A program made the position numbers and the translations under genes. The notes under the pieces are model-generated. The model saw nothing but the letters and a program-made list of their open reading frames with translations, ran no database searches and was not told the origin of the DNA. A stretch of 64,000 nucleotides of DNA from Steroidobacter agaridevorans (GTDB lineage: Bacteria; Pseudomonadota; Gammaproteobacteria; Steroidobacterales; Steroidobacteraceae): positions 137,956 through 201,955 of the forward strand of contig NZ_BLJO01000007.1 of NCBI RefSeq assembly GCF_009932555.1. Direction: 5' to 3'. This document shows, piece after piece, positions 22,114 through 29,993 of the stretch. The first letter of the stretch is position 1, and every line of letters starts with the position of its first letter.

Positions 22114-22465
22114 GGAATGCGATCACGTTCGCCAGGTCGGTATCGCTGGCAATGCCCGGAAAGATCATCTTGCTGCCGGGCACGAGCTTGTCCGGCCCTT
22201 TCAGATACTGCGTGAGCGTGGCCTCATCCCAGGTGAGCCCGGACTTCCGCATCGCCGACGAGTAGCGGTAGCTCGGATAAGTCCCGGCGGGACGACCGAC
22301 GACTCCGTTCAACACGGGCCCGACGCTGTTCTGCGCGCCCGCGCCGACAGCGTGACACGCCGAGCATTGCGCAAACACCGTCGCACCCGCCGCCGCATCA
22401 CCGTCGGCCCATGCCGAAGACGTCAATGCCAGCGCAGCCAGGCCGGCGATCAATAATCTCTTCAC
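22091..22465 (-). CDS. Class I c-type cytochrome (periplasmic)
   Basis: A small electron carrier of 124 residues. The signal peptide ends at SSAWA, the haem site is CSACH (Cys-x2-Cys-His) and the distal Met ligand is in PGSKMIFPGI, as in the cytochrome c550/c2 type. The start codon is GTG. It follows the GMC dehydrogenase gene by 13 bp on the same strand, so it probably takes electrons from that enzyme towards a terminal oxidase. The gene overlaps the convergent IclR gene by 23 bp at its 3' end. Confidence 0.93.
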   Translation of the reverse strand: MKRLLIAGLAALALTSSAWADGDAAAGATVFAQCSACHAVGAGAQNSVGPVLNGVVGRPAGTYPSYRYSSAMRKSGLTWDEATLTQYLKGPDKLVPGSKMIFPGIASDTDLANVIAFLKQQKAE

Positions 22466-22478
22466 TCTTCACCCTCTC

Positions 22479-24248
22479 TCAAGCACTGACCAGGCGCTCC
22501 GGCCGCTTCAAGTAACGATCCTTCAGCGTATCGGCAAGTCTATAGGCCAATGCGCCGATCGGGCCCGTGGGATTGCGCCCCGCGTTCTGCGGAAACACGC
22601 TCGACCCCACCACGAACACATTGGAAACATCCCAGCTTTGCAGGTGTTTGTTCAGCGCGCTGGTGCGCGGATCGTCGCCGAACACGGTTCCGCCCGTATT
22701 GTGCGTCGTCTGGTAGGGCACGATCGAATAGCGCCCGCGATCGCGTCGGCTCAATACCTGCTCGGCTCCCATCTCCTTTGCAATGTTTGCACAGATGCCG
22801 CGCGCGAACTCCATCTGTCGAAACTCATTTTCCTGCCAATCGAACGTGAGTCGCAGCATCGGTCGGCCAAAGGAGTCGGTGTAGGTCGGGTCGAGGTCCA
22901 GATAATTCTGGCGATAGCTCATCACCGAGCCTTGATTGCCCACGGCAGTCATGCGGTGGTACGTCTCGACGACGGCTTTTTTCCAACCTTTGCCCCAGCG
23001 CGGCGAACCGGGCGGCGTGGGACGTCGCCCGATCGGCGCACCGCTGTTGCTGCCACTGCTGATGCCGCCGCCACCGATGAAGCCAAGCTTCGCGAAATCG
23101 GGGTTGTCGCTGTTGAAATCGTCGATCCAGGTGCCGAGCGCGCCCGAGCCCATGAACGGATTGAAGTACGTGTCCTTGGAAAACAGCGCAGCCACTCCGC
23201 CCATCGATTGATAGGCATAGCTTCGGCCCACGACACCGCTGTTGCGCTGGAAGTCGAACGGCTTGCCGATCTTCGAATGCAACATCAAATGCACGTTGCC
23301 GAAGACGTACGCCGCCAGGATAACCAGATCCGCAGGCTGCTCGAACTCGCGCCCGCCAGCATCGAGGTAGGTGACGCTCACGGCGCGCTTGCGCCGCGAA
23401 TCGAGATTCACCTTCATCACATAGGAATTGGTCCGCGCCTCGAAGTTCGGATTCTTGTGAGCGAGCGGAATGACGGTGAAATGCGGGCTCGCCTTCGCAT
23501 TCGCTTCGCAGCCATAGGCGGTGCAGAAGCCGCAGTAATGACACTGACCGAGCGCGACACCGTCCGGATTCACATAGGGACGGGATGCGTTGGACGCAGG
23601 CACCGGGAACGGGTGATAACCCAGGTTGCGCGCCGCCTGCTCGAACAAGACCATGTTGTGCGATTGGGTCAGCGGCGGATTCGGGAACTCGTTCGCTCTG
23701 GGCGCCTCGAAAATGTTGCCGCCGTCGATCTTCTTGCCCTGCAGGTTGCCGGCCTTGCCGGACGTGCCACAGACCTTCTCGAACTTGTCGTAGTACGGCT
23801 CGAGCTCGTGATAATCGATGGGCCAGTCCTGCAGATTCATGTCGGCCGGAACGATGCTCTTGCCGTACTTCGCGACGGTGCCGGAGTACATCTTGTGCTC
23901 CCACTCCGTCCAGCGCCAATGCAGTCCGGACCAGTGCGTGCCCGCGCCGCCGACACCCTCGCCCGGTAGAAACGAGCCCAGCTGCCGCATCGGCAGCGCC
24001 CGCTGCGATGGGTCGTTGCGGAAGGTCAATGTTTCCTTGCGCAGATTCTGGATGAGCTCATGGCGACGCGAGTAGCGCAGTTCATCGTGAACTTGCGGCG
24101 CCATGAAATCCGGATTGGTCGCGCGCGGCGCGCCGCGTTCGAATGCGACTATCTTCAGGCCCGTGGAGGCGAGTTCTTTCGCGACGATGCCGCCGGCCCA
24201 ACCCAGGCCGACGATCGCGATATCGACTGGTTTCAGTTTGGTGGCCAT
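22479..24248 (-). CDS. GMC-family FAD dehydrogenase, large subunit (gluconate/sugar dehydrogenase type)
   Basis: A 589-residue flavoprotein that oxidises a sugar, sugar acid or alcohol in the periplasm and passes electrons to cytochrome c. It has IVGLGWAGGIVAKEL for FAD binding and GGAGTHWSGLHWRW. A Cys cluster at CHYCGFCTAYGC may hold an iron-sulfur centre, as known for three-subunit FAD glucose dehydrogenases. The GMC C-terminus has THNTGGTVFG and NAGRNPTGPIGALA. The ATG at 24248 is 2 bp after the small-subunit stop. There is no signal peptide, so it probably travels out with the Tat-signal small subunit, as in related enzymes. The substrate is unknown. Confidence 0.93.
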   Translation of the reverse strand: MATKLKPVDIAIVGLGWAGGIVAKELASTGLKIVAFERGAPRATNPDFMAPQVHDELRYSRRHELIQNLRKETLTFRNDPSQRALPMRQLGSFLPGEGVGGAGTHWSGLHWRWTEWEHKMYSGTVAKYGKSIVPADMNLQDWPIDYHELEPYYDKFEKVCGTSGKAGNLQGKKIDGGNIFEAPRANEFPNPPLTQSHNMVLFEQAARNLGYHPFPVPASNASRPYVNPDGVALGQCHYCGFCTAYGCEANAKASPHFTVIPLAHKNPNFEARTNSYVMKVNLDSRRKRAVSVTYLDAGGREFEQPADLVILAAYVFGNVHLMLHSKIGKPFDFQRNSGVVGRSYAYQSMGGVAALFSKDTYFNPFMGSGALGTWIDDFNSDNPDFAKLGFIGGGGISSGSNSGAPIGRRPTPPGSPRWGKGWKKAVVETYHRMTAVGNQGSVMSYRQNYLDLDPTYTDSFGRPMLRLTFDWQENEFRQMEFARGICANIAKEMGAEQVLSRRDRGRYSIVPYQTTHNTGGTVFGDDPRTSALNKHLQSWDVSNVFVVGSSVFPQNAGRNPTGPIGALAYRLADTLKDRYLKRPERLVSA

Positions 24249-24250
24249 CG

Positions 24251-25003
24251 TCACAGCAGGTCCTGAATGCTCATGGGCTCGCTCATGTACTTCTTGTTGC
24301 GGTACGCCTCGATCTTGTCCGCATACATGACGCCGATGCCCGGAAAGCCGATCATCTTCCACGACGCCTTGCCCTTGTTACCGCCATGGAGCGGATCGGC
24401 GAAGTAGCCCTGCATCGTCAGGTCGTACAACAGATTGAAGAAAATCTCGGTGGGCACCGTGGGCAATTGAATCTCGCGCTTCTCCAGCTGAGTCAGGACG
24501 GCGATGCGATCCTCTTCGGAGAGCGCGTCGAACGTGCGCTTGTATTTGTCGCGCACGTGAGCATTGACGTCCAGAATGCCATTGCGAAAGAGCTCGCTCG
24601 GCGTCATGCGCAGCTGATAACCCTGCTCCGGCGTGCCTTCGATGAATGGCCCTTGCAGGTACATGCGATCGCCACGGCCATAGCCGGAGTTCAGCTGCCT
24701 ATCGATGAACACCGCGACGCCCAACTCCAGAGCGCCGGGCCCGACCTCGTCGGGCGGAATGAAAGTATCGATCGCCGCTTCCACGAATGCGGCCTCATCG
24801 CCATTGAGGAATTCGTAGACGGGCACCGGCTCATCGGCGGGGCTGGCAGCCTTGGGCGCCGGATGATGCATGGCGCCCATCGAGTCATTCGCGGCCGCGG
24901 CGCCCGCCGGCAACACACCGGTTGCAGCGCCTGCGCCGATGAGTTTCAGCCATGCGCGCCGATTCACCGTCTTCGGCTCTGCATTGTTTTCGTCAGTCAT
25001 CAT
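24251..25003 (-). CDS. Gluconate 2-dehydrogenase subunit 3 family protein (Tat-exported)
   Basis: The small subunit of a membrane-bound or periplasmic GMC dehydrogenase, about 250 residues. A twin-arginine signal is visible (NRRAWLKLIGAGAATG). The body has VEAAIDTFIPPDEVGPGALE and ends in GFPGIGVMYADKIEAY. The family helps export and stabilise the flavin subunit. Two adjacent ATGs (25003, 25000) follow a GGGGGG ribosome site; a GTG at 25021 is also possible. It lies between the MFS gene and the GMC gene with gaps of 24 and 2 bp, so the complex is made from one transcript. Confidence 0.92.
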   Translation of the reverse strand: MMTDENNAEPKTVNRRAWLKLIGAGAATGVLPAGAAAANDSMGAMHHPAPKAASPADEPVPVYEFLNGDEAAFVEAAIDTFIPPDEVGPGALELGVAVFIDRQLNSGYGRGDRMYLQGPFIEGTPEQGYQLRMTPSELFRNGILDVNAHVRDKYKRTFDALSEEDRIAVLTQLEKREIQLPTVPTEIFFNLLYDLTMQGYFADPLHGGNKGKASWKMIGFPGIGVMYADKIEAYRNKKYMSEPMSIQDLL

Positions 25004-25027
25004 CCCCCCGATCGACGCCACTGCGCG

Positions 25028-26356
25028 CTAAGACACAGCGGCGTCCTCATAGACGCGTTTCGATGCATCGATGCGCGTGAACAGTATGGCAGCCAACAAC
25101 GCGTAACCTGCGATAACGAGGAACGCGGTGGTCCAACCGCTCGCGGTCACGATATAACCCGTCATTGCCGCAGCGATGGCGGCGCCCAGATTACCGAAGG
25201 TATTCATCACCGCCGACACTGAGCCTGCGTACACCCCACCGATATCCAGCGTCACCGCCCAGGAAACGCCGACGGTCAGCTCGATACCGAACACCGCGAG
25301 CGCGAAATAACCGACGCTGACGAGCGGATCGTTGGCGAGACAGGCGAGCGGAATCGTCACGGCGGCGATCAAGAATCCGGGGATTGCAACGACCCGACGC
25401 GCGAACTTGAGATTGCCCGTACGTTTCAGCGCCAGATCCGAGAACCAGCCACCGAAGATATCGCCAGCAACTCCGGCGAGCAGCGGCAGGCTCGCGTAGA
25501 TACCCATCTGCTGCAGATCGAATTGCCGCTCGGCATGCAGATACTTCGGAAACCAGGTGAGAAAGATGCCGATGTCGTAGCCGTAACAGAAGTACATCGC
25601 GGAGAGCAGCCACATCTGCGGACTGCGTAAGATCTGTCGCCACGGCACGATCTTCGATCCCTTGGCGGTGTTCCCCAACGCATTGGCGATGAGCTCACGT
25701 TCCGCGGCGTTGACGCTCCGATGCTCGTTGGGAGAATCGCGATAGAACCAGTACCAGATCGCGGCCCATAACAAGCCAAGCACCGCAAAAATATAGAAGG
25801 GTGCGCGCCAGCCGAAGTGAGCGATGACGAAGACGACGACGATCGGCGTGAGCGCGCCGCCCAGGCGCGAGCCGGCATGAGTGATGCCTTGGGCGAAACC
25901 TCGCTCCGACGGCAGCATCCAACGCGACAACGATCGGGTGGCAATCGGAAAAGCGCCCGCCTCCCCCATGCCAAAGAGGAATCGGCACACGATCATCGAA
26001 GTCGCCGACCACGTCAGCGCCGTAGCCGCGGTGAACGCGGACCACCACGTGACGATCGCGGGAAGCGCACGCCGCGGACCGAAGCGATCGCCGAGCCAAC
26101 CGCCCGGAATCTGAAACAACGCATACGACAATTGGTAGGCGCCGAGGATCCATCCCATCGTGACGATGGAGAAGCCGAACTCTTCCTGGATCGAAGGCAC
26201 GGCGGCGGAGATCACTACTCGATCGATGTAAGTGATCATGTAGGCCGCGACGGTGAGCCACAGCACCGTGTGGCGGACACGCGTTGGCGCGATCACGCCG
26301 GCGTGATCCAGAGCCGCGCCGACCGGCTTTACGATGGCCGCATCACCGTTCGCCAT
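25028..26356 (-). CDS. MFS transporter, ACS (hexuronate/sugar-acid) type
   Basis: Inner-membrane transporter of about 442 residues with 12 predicted membrane helices. The signature motifs between helices 2 and 3 (GGWLGDRFGPRRAL) and in helix 4 (RFLFGMGEAGAFP) match the anion:cation symporter family of hexuronate, glucarate and galactonate carriers. The ATG at 26356 keeps the overlap with the upstream amidohydrolase gene short (14 bp); starts at 26389 or 26398 would extend it. It probably imports the substrate, or its oxidised product, of the dehydrogenase encoded downstream. Confidence 0.9.
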   Translation of the reverse strand: MANGDAAIVKPVGAALDHAGVIAPTRVRHTVLWLTVAAYMITYIDRVVISAAVPSIQEEFGFSIVTMGWILGAYQLSYALFQIPGGWLGDRFGPRRALPAIVTWWSAFTAATALTWSATSMIVCRFLFGMGEAGAFPIATRSLSRWMLPSERGFAQGITHAGSRLGGALTPIVVVFVIAHFGWRAPFYIFAVLGLLWAAIWYWFYRDSPNEHRSVNAAERELIANALGNTAKGSKIVPWRQILRSPQMWLLSAMYFCYGYDIGIFLTWFPKYLHAERQFDLQQMGIYASLPLLAGVAGDIFGGWFSDLALKRTGNLKFARRVVAIPGFLIAAVTIPLACLANDPLVSVGYFALAVFGIELTVGVSWAVTLDIGGVYAGSVSAVMNTFGNLGAAIAAAMTGYIVTASGWTTAFLVIAGYALLAAILFTRIDASKRVYEDAAVS

Positions 26357-27734
26357 GTGCGCCACCAGTCGAGCCGCCCTTACATTCATTCGCTGCACGA
26401 CCGGTGCAGACCGACCAGATGGTGGACACTGGCTTGCCGGCTACGTAGACCGCGTGAATCGTTCGGGTGTTGCGAATGTCCGCGACCGGATCCGCATCGA
26501 GCACGAGAAGAGTGGCGCTCTTGCCTGGCTCGATCGTTCCCAAATCTTTCGCGCCGATCAGCTTCGCATTGGTGCTCGTGGCCGCGGTCAGGACTTGCAG
26601 CGGCGACAAGCCCGCCTGCACCATCAACTCCATCTCCCAGTGCAGGAAATGTCCGGAAAATCGTCCCGAAGGTCCACTGTCGCTACCGACGCCGTAGCGC
26701 ACCCCTGCTTCGATCTCGCGGCGAGTATTCTTCAACGCAGTATCGAGCACGCCAGGGTACTGAGCGAAGTGCTTGCCCGCGGCGAGCTTTTGCTGGCGCT
26801 CGGCGCTCTTGAGCGTCGCCAGAGCCGCCGGCGTGATCGAGCGGTTGAAGAAAGGATCGTCGAGGAATGGCAGCTTCGTATAGGTGAACGAGGCTTCGCG
26901 GCTCAGCGTCGCCGCCATCTGCACGATGTCATGTCGCTTCATATCGTCCAGCAACGCCCGATCCACAGGCAGATCACGCACGCTATGCGCGAAGCCATCG
27001 ACACCTTGCGACGCCAGTGTCTTGGCGTTCTGCAGATAAAAGATGTGAGCGATCGCGCGCAGGCCGTGCTTGTGCGCCTGGTCGATGATGGCCTTGCTGA
27101 TGTCGGCCGGCATGCGTGACGGCAGGTCGCCGAACTCGTCGTCGACCCACAATTTGATGAAGTCGACGCCCTTCGCCACTTGCTCATCGACCGCTTGGCG
27201 CGCCTCGGCCACGTTGGCGACCGGTTTGTTCAGTCCGGCGACGCCGCCATAGGAGCCTTTGAACACCAGCCCCTGACCCGACGTGTACACACGCGCCATG
27301 TCCGTCGGCGCTTTGCGTTGATCGGCGCGAATGCCGAATATCACATCGGTATCCGTGCCCAGCACTTGAACGGCAGTGACACCGTAGGCTGCATAGATAC
27401 GCAGCTGCTGCTCGACCAGCTCGCGGGAGTAGAAATTGATGTCTTGTGTGAGATCGTGAACCAGCCCGACGTGCACGTGATTATCGATGAGCCCGGGCGT
27501 TACGAATTTCCCGGCGAGGTCCACCACCGTCGCGCCGCTCGGACGTTTCAGGCTCTGCTGCGTGCCCACCCACGAGATGCGGCCGTTCTCGACAATCAAT
27601 GCCGAGCCCGGCGTCGGCGCCCGGCCCGTGCCATCTATAAGAGTGAAGTTGGTAAGCACTGTCGTGGCCGCCTGTGCCACGGACAGCGCCGCCAACCCGA
27701 GGAACGCGGCGACGACACGGACTGCTAGCTGCAC
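26343..27734 (-). CDS. Secreted amidohydrolase-family protein (imidazolonepropionase-like)
   Basis: A 463-residue metal-dependent hydrolase. A signal peptide (..LSVAQA) makes it periplasmic. The metal-binding pattern is visible: NHVHVG after PGLID, Lys in DFIKLWVDDE, His in AIAHIF and FAHSVRD, and Asp in VGSDSGPSG. The C-terminus has LGTIEPGKSATLLVLDADP. It is the first gene of the amidohydrolase-MFS-small subunit-GMC-cytochrome transcript. An AT-rich operator-like sequence shared with the GntR regulon sits about 40-65 bp upstream. The substrate (cyclic amide, lactone or peptide) cannot be told from sequence. Confidence 0.9.
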   Translation of the reverse strand: MQLAVRVVAAFLGLAALSVAQAATTVLTNFTLIDGTGRAPTPGSALIVENGRISWVGTQQSLKRPSGATVVDLAGKFVTPGLIDNHVHVGLVHDLTQDINFYSRELVEQQLRIYAAYGVTAVQVLGTDTDVIFGIRADQRKAPTDMARVYTSGQGLVFKGSYGGVAGLNKPVANVAEARQAVDEQVAKGVDFIKLWVDDEFGDLPSRMPADISKAIIDQAHKHGLRAIAHIFYLQNAKTLASQGVDGFAHSVRDLPVDRALLDDMKRHDIVQMAATLSREASFTYTKLPFLDDPFFNRSITPAALATLKSAERQQKLAAGKHFAQYPGVLDTALKNTRREIEAGVRYGVGSDSGPSGRFSGHFLHWEMELMVQAGLSPLQVLTAATSTNAKLIGAKDLGTIEPGKSATLLVLDADPVADIRNTRTIHAVYVAGKPVSTIWSVCTGRAANECKGGSTGGAHGER

Positions 27735-27774
27735 TCAACCCCCTCCGGCTCCGCGCTCGTGGTCGGCGAGGCAG

Positions 27775-27799
27775 CCTATATCCTATATCATATCGGCAT
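27775..27799. promoter_or_regulatory. Candidate weak operator of the GntR regulon
   Basis: The sequence from CCTATAT to TCGGCAT repeats CCTATATC and contains CTATATCATAT at 27783-27793. Read on the minus strand, it matches the 17-bp sites at 28687 and 34857 at about 12 of 17 positions. It lies upstream of the amidohydrolase start, where it could also include the promoter -10. Confidence 0.4.
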
Positions 27800-27845
27800 C
27801 ATCGCGGCCGTGAGGCCCAAAAGTCAAATGGTATCGGTATCAAAT

Positions 27846-27863
27846 CTGGAGCGGCCGCTCCAG
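27846..27863. terminator. 18-bp perfect palindrome downstream of the GntR gene
   Basis: CTGGAGCGGCCGCTCCAG is a perfect inverted repeat without a loop, 38 bp past the GntR stop on the minus strand. It could fold into a hairpin terminator that shields the amidohydrolase operon from GntR transcription, or it could bind a dimeric protein. There is no T-run. Confidence 0.45.
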
Positions 27864-27901
27864 AGGGGGTGTTCAGGCGGAGAAGCGGGCCCGGAAAGCG
27901 G

Positions 27902-28618
27902 TTATTCGCGCGTGAACTTCACGAGCCGCTGATATGACTTCTCGAGGTGAGCGCGCATGGCGGCTTCGGCTTGATCGGGATCGCGCTGCTGCAAGGCTTT
28001 GGTGACGAGCGTGTGCTCGGCCACCGCTTCGTTGGTCACCTCGCGATGAAACCGCAGCCGAAAGATATGCAGGTGAATGTGCAGCCGGCTGAGCGACTCC
28101 ACGATGAGATTGTTATTGCTGCCGCGAGCGATCTGTTCGTGAAATTCCGCATCCTGATCGGCGAACTGGTCATACAGAGTGCGCGACTGCGCGGCCTGAT
28201 CGGGATTCATCTCGAGCGCCAGCCCGCACAGATCGATCAATGCTTTATCGCTCATCCGCTCGGCCGCGCAGCGCGCGGCATAAGGCTCCAGCAGCAACCT
28301 GATTTCGAACAACTCCTCGAACTGCTTGCGATTCAACGTCGGCGCCGTGCAGTAACCGATGAAGCGCTGCTTGGTCACCAGGCCGTTCGCCTCGAGCATG
28401 CTGAGCGCCTCGCGGATCGGCGTCTGCGAAATGCCGAACTCGCGCGCCATGCTATCGACCGAAATGCGCGTATTCGGCGGGATCTTCAGCGACATGATGT
28501 CTTCACGAATGCGGCTGTACGCATCCTCGACGAAGCCGGAGGCCCGCTTGATCTGACGTGGGTTCTCCGGCGCAGGCGCGACGGGCACGACTCGGGGATT
28601 CTTGGATTCGCTACTCAT
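27902..28618 (-). CDS. GntR-family regulator, FadR/FCD subfamily
   Basis: A 238-residue repressor-type protein. The winged helix is at about residues 28-90 (RIREDIMSLKIPPNTRISVDS .. GISQTPIREALSMLEANGLV), followed by an FCD helical effector domain (LFEIRLLLEPYAARCAAERM, DQDAEFHEQIARGSNN, EHTLVTKALQQRD) with the His/Asp residues that usually hold a metal. I chose the ATG at 28618; a TTG at 28630 is also in frame. It is divergent from the alcohol dehydrogenase gene with the palindrome at 28687-28703 between them. Autoregulation and control of the neighbouring catabolic genes are therefore likely. Confidence 0.92.
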   Translation of the reverse strand: MSSESKNPRVVPVAPAPENPRQIKRASGFVEDAYSRIREDIMSLKIPPNTRISVDSMAREFGISQTPIREALSMLEANGLVTKQRFIGYCTAPTLNRKQFEELFEIRLLLEPYAARCAAERMSDKALIDLCGLALEMNPDQAAQSRTLYDQFADQDAEFHEQIARGSNNNLIVESLSRLHIHLHIFRLRFHREVTNEAVAEHTLVTKALQQRDPDQAEAAMRAHLEKSYQRLVKFTRE

Positions 28619-28686
28619 AAGGATTGGCAATGCAGGTCATTGGCCACCGGTATGGGCGCATTGTCGTTCACTGTGCGTGGCAATTC

Positions 28687-28703
28687 TATCATATATGATA
28701 TAG
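28687..28703. promoter_or_regulatory. Candidate GntR operator (palindromic 17-mer)
   Basis: TATCATATATGATATAG contains the perfect 10-bp palindrome TCATATATGA (28689-28698) and lies between the divergent GntR and alcohol dehydrogenase genes. It matches the site at 34857-34873 at 15 of 17 positions. The size and AT-rich symmetry suit a GntR/FCD dimer. Confidence 0.65.
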
Positions 28704-28754
28704 GATGCCTCACAGCGGGACGGTATGGTCGCCGTCCACACCAGAGAGATCCTT

Positions 28755-29984
28755 ATGAGCCTATTCGGCGCCATGCGGCTGCCTCGCTCCGTGCTGTTCG
28801 GTTCCGGCCAACGCCAGGCCTTGCCGGCCGTGAGCCGGCAATTTGGTCGACGAGTCTTGATTTGCACCGACCCCAGGCTGGGTGGAGATCGAGAGATCGA
28901 GGTGCTCTCGAGCGAGCTCGAACGACTGGGTTCCACCACACTGGTGTACGACCGCACGCTGCCGGACTTGCCGACCGAATCCATCATGGATTGTTTGCGC
29001 ACAGCGGCCACCTTCACGCCCGAAGTGATCATCGGCATCGGCGGCGGCAGCTGCATGGACATGGCCAAGGCCGTCTCGGTGCTGCTGACTCACGGCGGCG
29101 AGCCCGCTTCGTACTACGGCGAATACAAAGTGCCGGGACCGGTGATCCCGCTGATCGCCGTACCGACGACGTCGGGAACGGGCTCGGAAGTGACACCGGT
29201 ATCGGTGGTCGCGGACACCGCCAAAGGAACCAAGATCGGCATCGCAAGCCCCTATCTGATTCCGCAAGTCGCGGTGTGCGATCCCGAGCTGACGTTGAGT
29301 TGCCCTCCGGCACTGACAGCGTGCTCGGGCGGCGATGCACTCACGCACGCCATCGAGTCTTTCACGGCGTTGGCGCGGCCGGTAAGCGCCGATCTCACCT
29401 TGCAACACGTGTTCGTCGGCAAGAACGCGCTCTCGGATCATTTCGCCCTGCTTGCGATCTCCTCGATCTGGAAGAGCCTCTATCCTGCGTATATCAACGG
29501 CAAGGATTTGCAGGCGCGCGAGAACCTCATGATGGGAGCGCTTGCCGCGGGCTGCGCTTTTGGAACAGCGGGAACCGCGGCGGCACATGCGATTCAATAT
29601 CCCGTGGGCAATGTCACGCACACCGCGCATGGCGATGGCGTCGCGTCTTTGTTGCCCTATGTGATGGAGTTCAATCGGCCCGTTTGTGTCGACAGCTTTG
29701 CGCAAATCGCTCGGATGCTCGGCTTGGGCGACGTTCGCAGCACCGATGATGATCTGTCGCGCATTCTCATCGACGAGGTGGCGCGACTGCTCGCGTCCGT
29801 TGGCATTCCTCGTACGTTGAAAGACCTCGGGCTCGCCGCGGATAAGCAGCAATGGACGGCCGAGAGCGCGATCGCGATTCAGCGACTGGTCAAGAACAAT
29901 CCGCGACCGCTGGATCTGCCCGCCATGCAAGCCATTACTGCCGCCGCCTATTCCGGCGATCGAGCCGCACTCCGTCACGCCTGA
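28755..29984 (+). CDS. Iron-containing alcohol dehydrogenase
   Basis: Cytoplasmic NAD(P)-dependent dehydrogenase of 409 residues, group III. It has GIGGGSCMDMAK for the nucleotide and PTTSGTGSEVT. Metal ligands are in GGDALTHAIE and in HAIQYPVGNVTHTAHGDG (Asp and His residues). AGAGAG sits about 8 nt before the ATG at 28755. The aldehyde dehydrogenase gene starts 10 bp after its stop, so an alcohol to aldehyde to acid route is likely. 4-hydroxybutyrate dehydrogenases and maleylacetate reductases belong to the same family, so the substrate remains open. Confidence 0.92.
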   Translation: MSLFGAMRLPRSVLFGSGQRQALPAVSRQFGRRVLICTDPRLGGDREIEVLSSELERLGSTTLVYDRTLPDLPTESIMDCLRTAATFTPEVIIGIGGGSCMDMAKAVSVLLTHGGEPASYYGEYKVPGPVIPLIAVPTTSGTGSEVTPVSVVADTAKGTKIGIASPYLIPQVAVCDPELTLSCPPALTACSGGDALTHAIESFTALARPVSADLTLQHVFVGKNALSDHFALLAISSIWKSLYPAYINGKDLQARENLMMGALAAGCAFGTAGTAAAHAIQYPVGNVTHTAHGDGVASLLPYVMEFNRPVCVDSFAQIARMLGLGDVRSTDDDLSRILIDEVARLLASVGIPRTLKDLGLAADKQQWTAESAIAIQRLVKNNPRPLDLPAMQAITAAAYSGDRAALRHA

Positions 29985-29993
29985 TCCTGTGCC

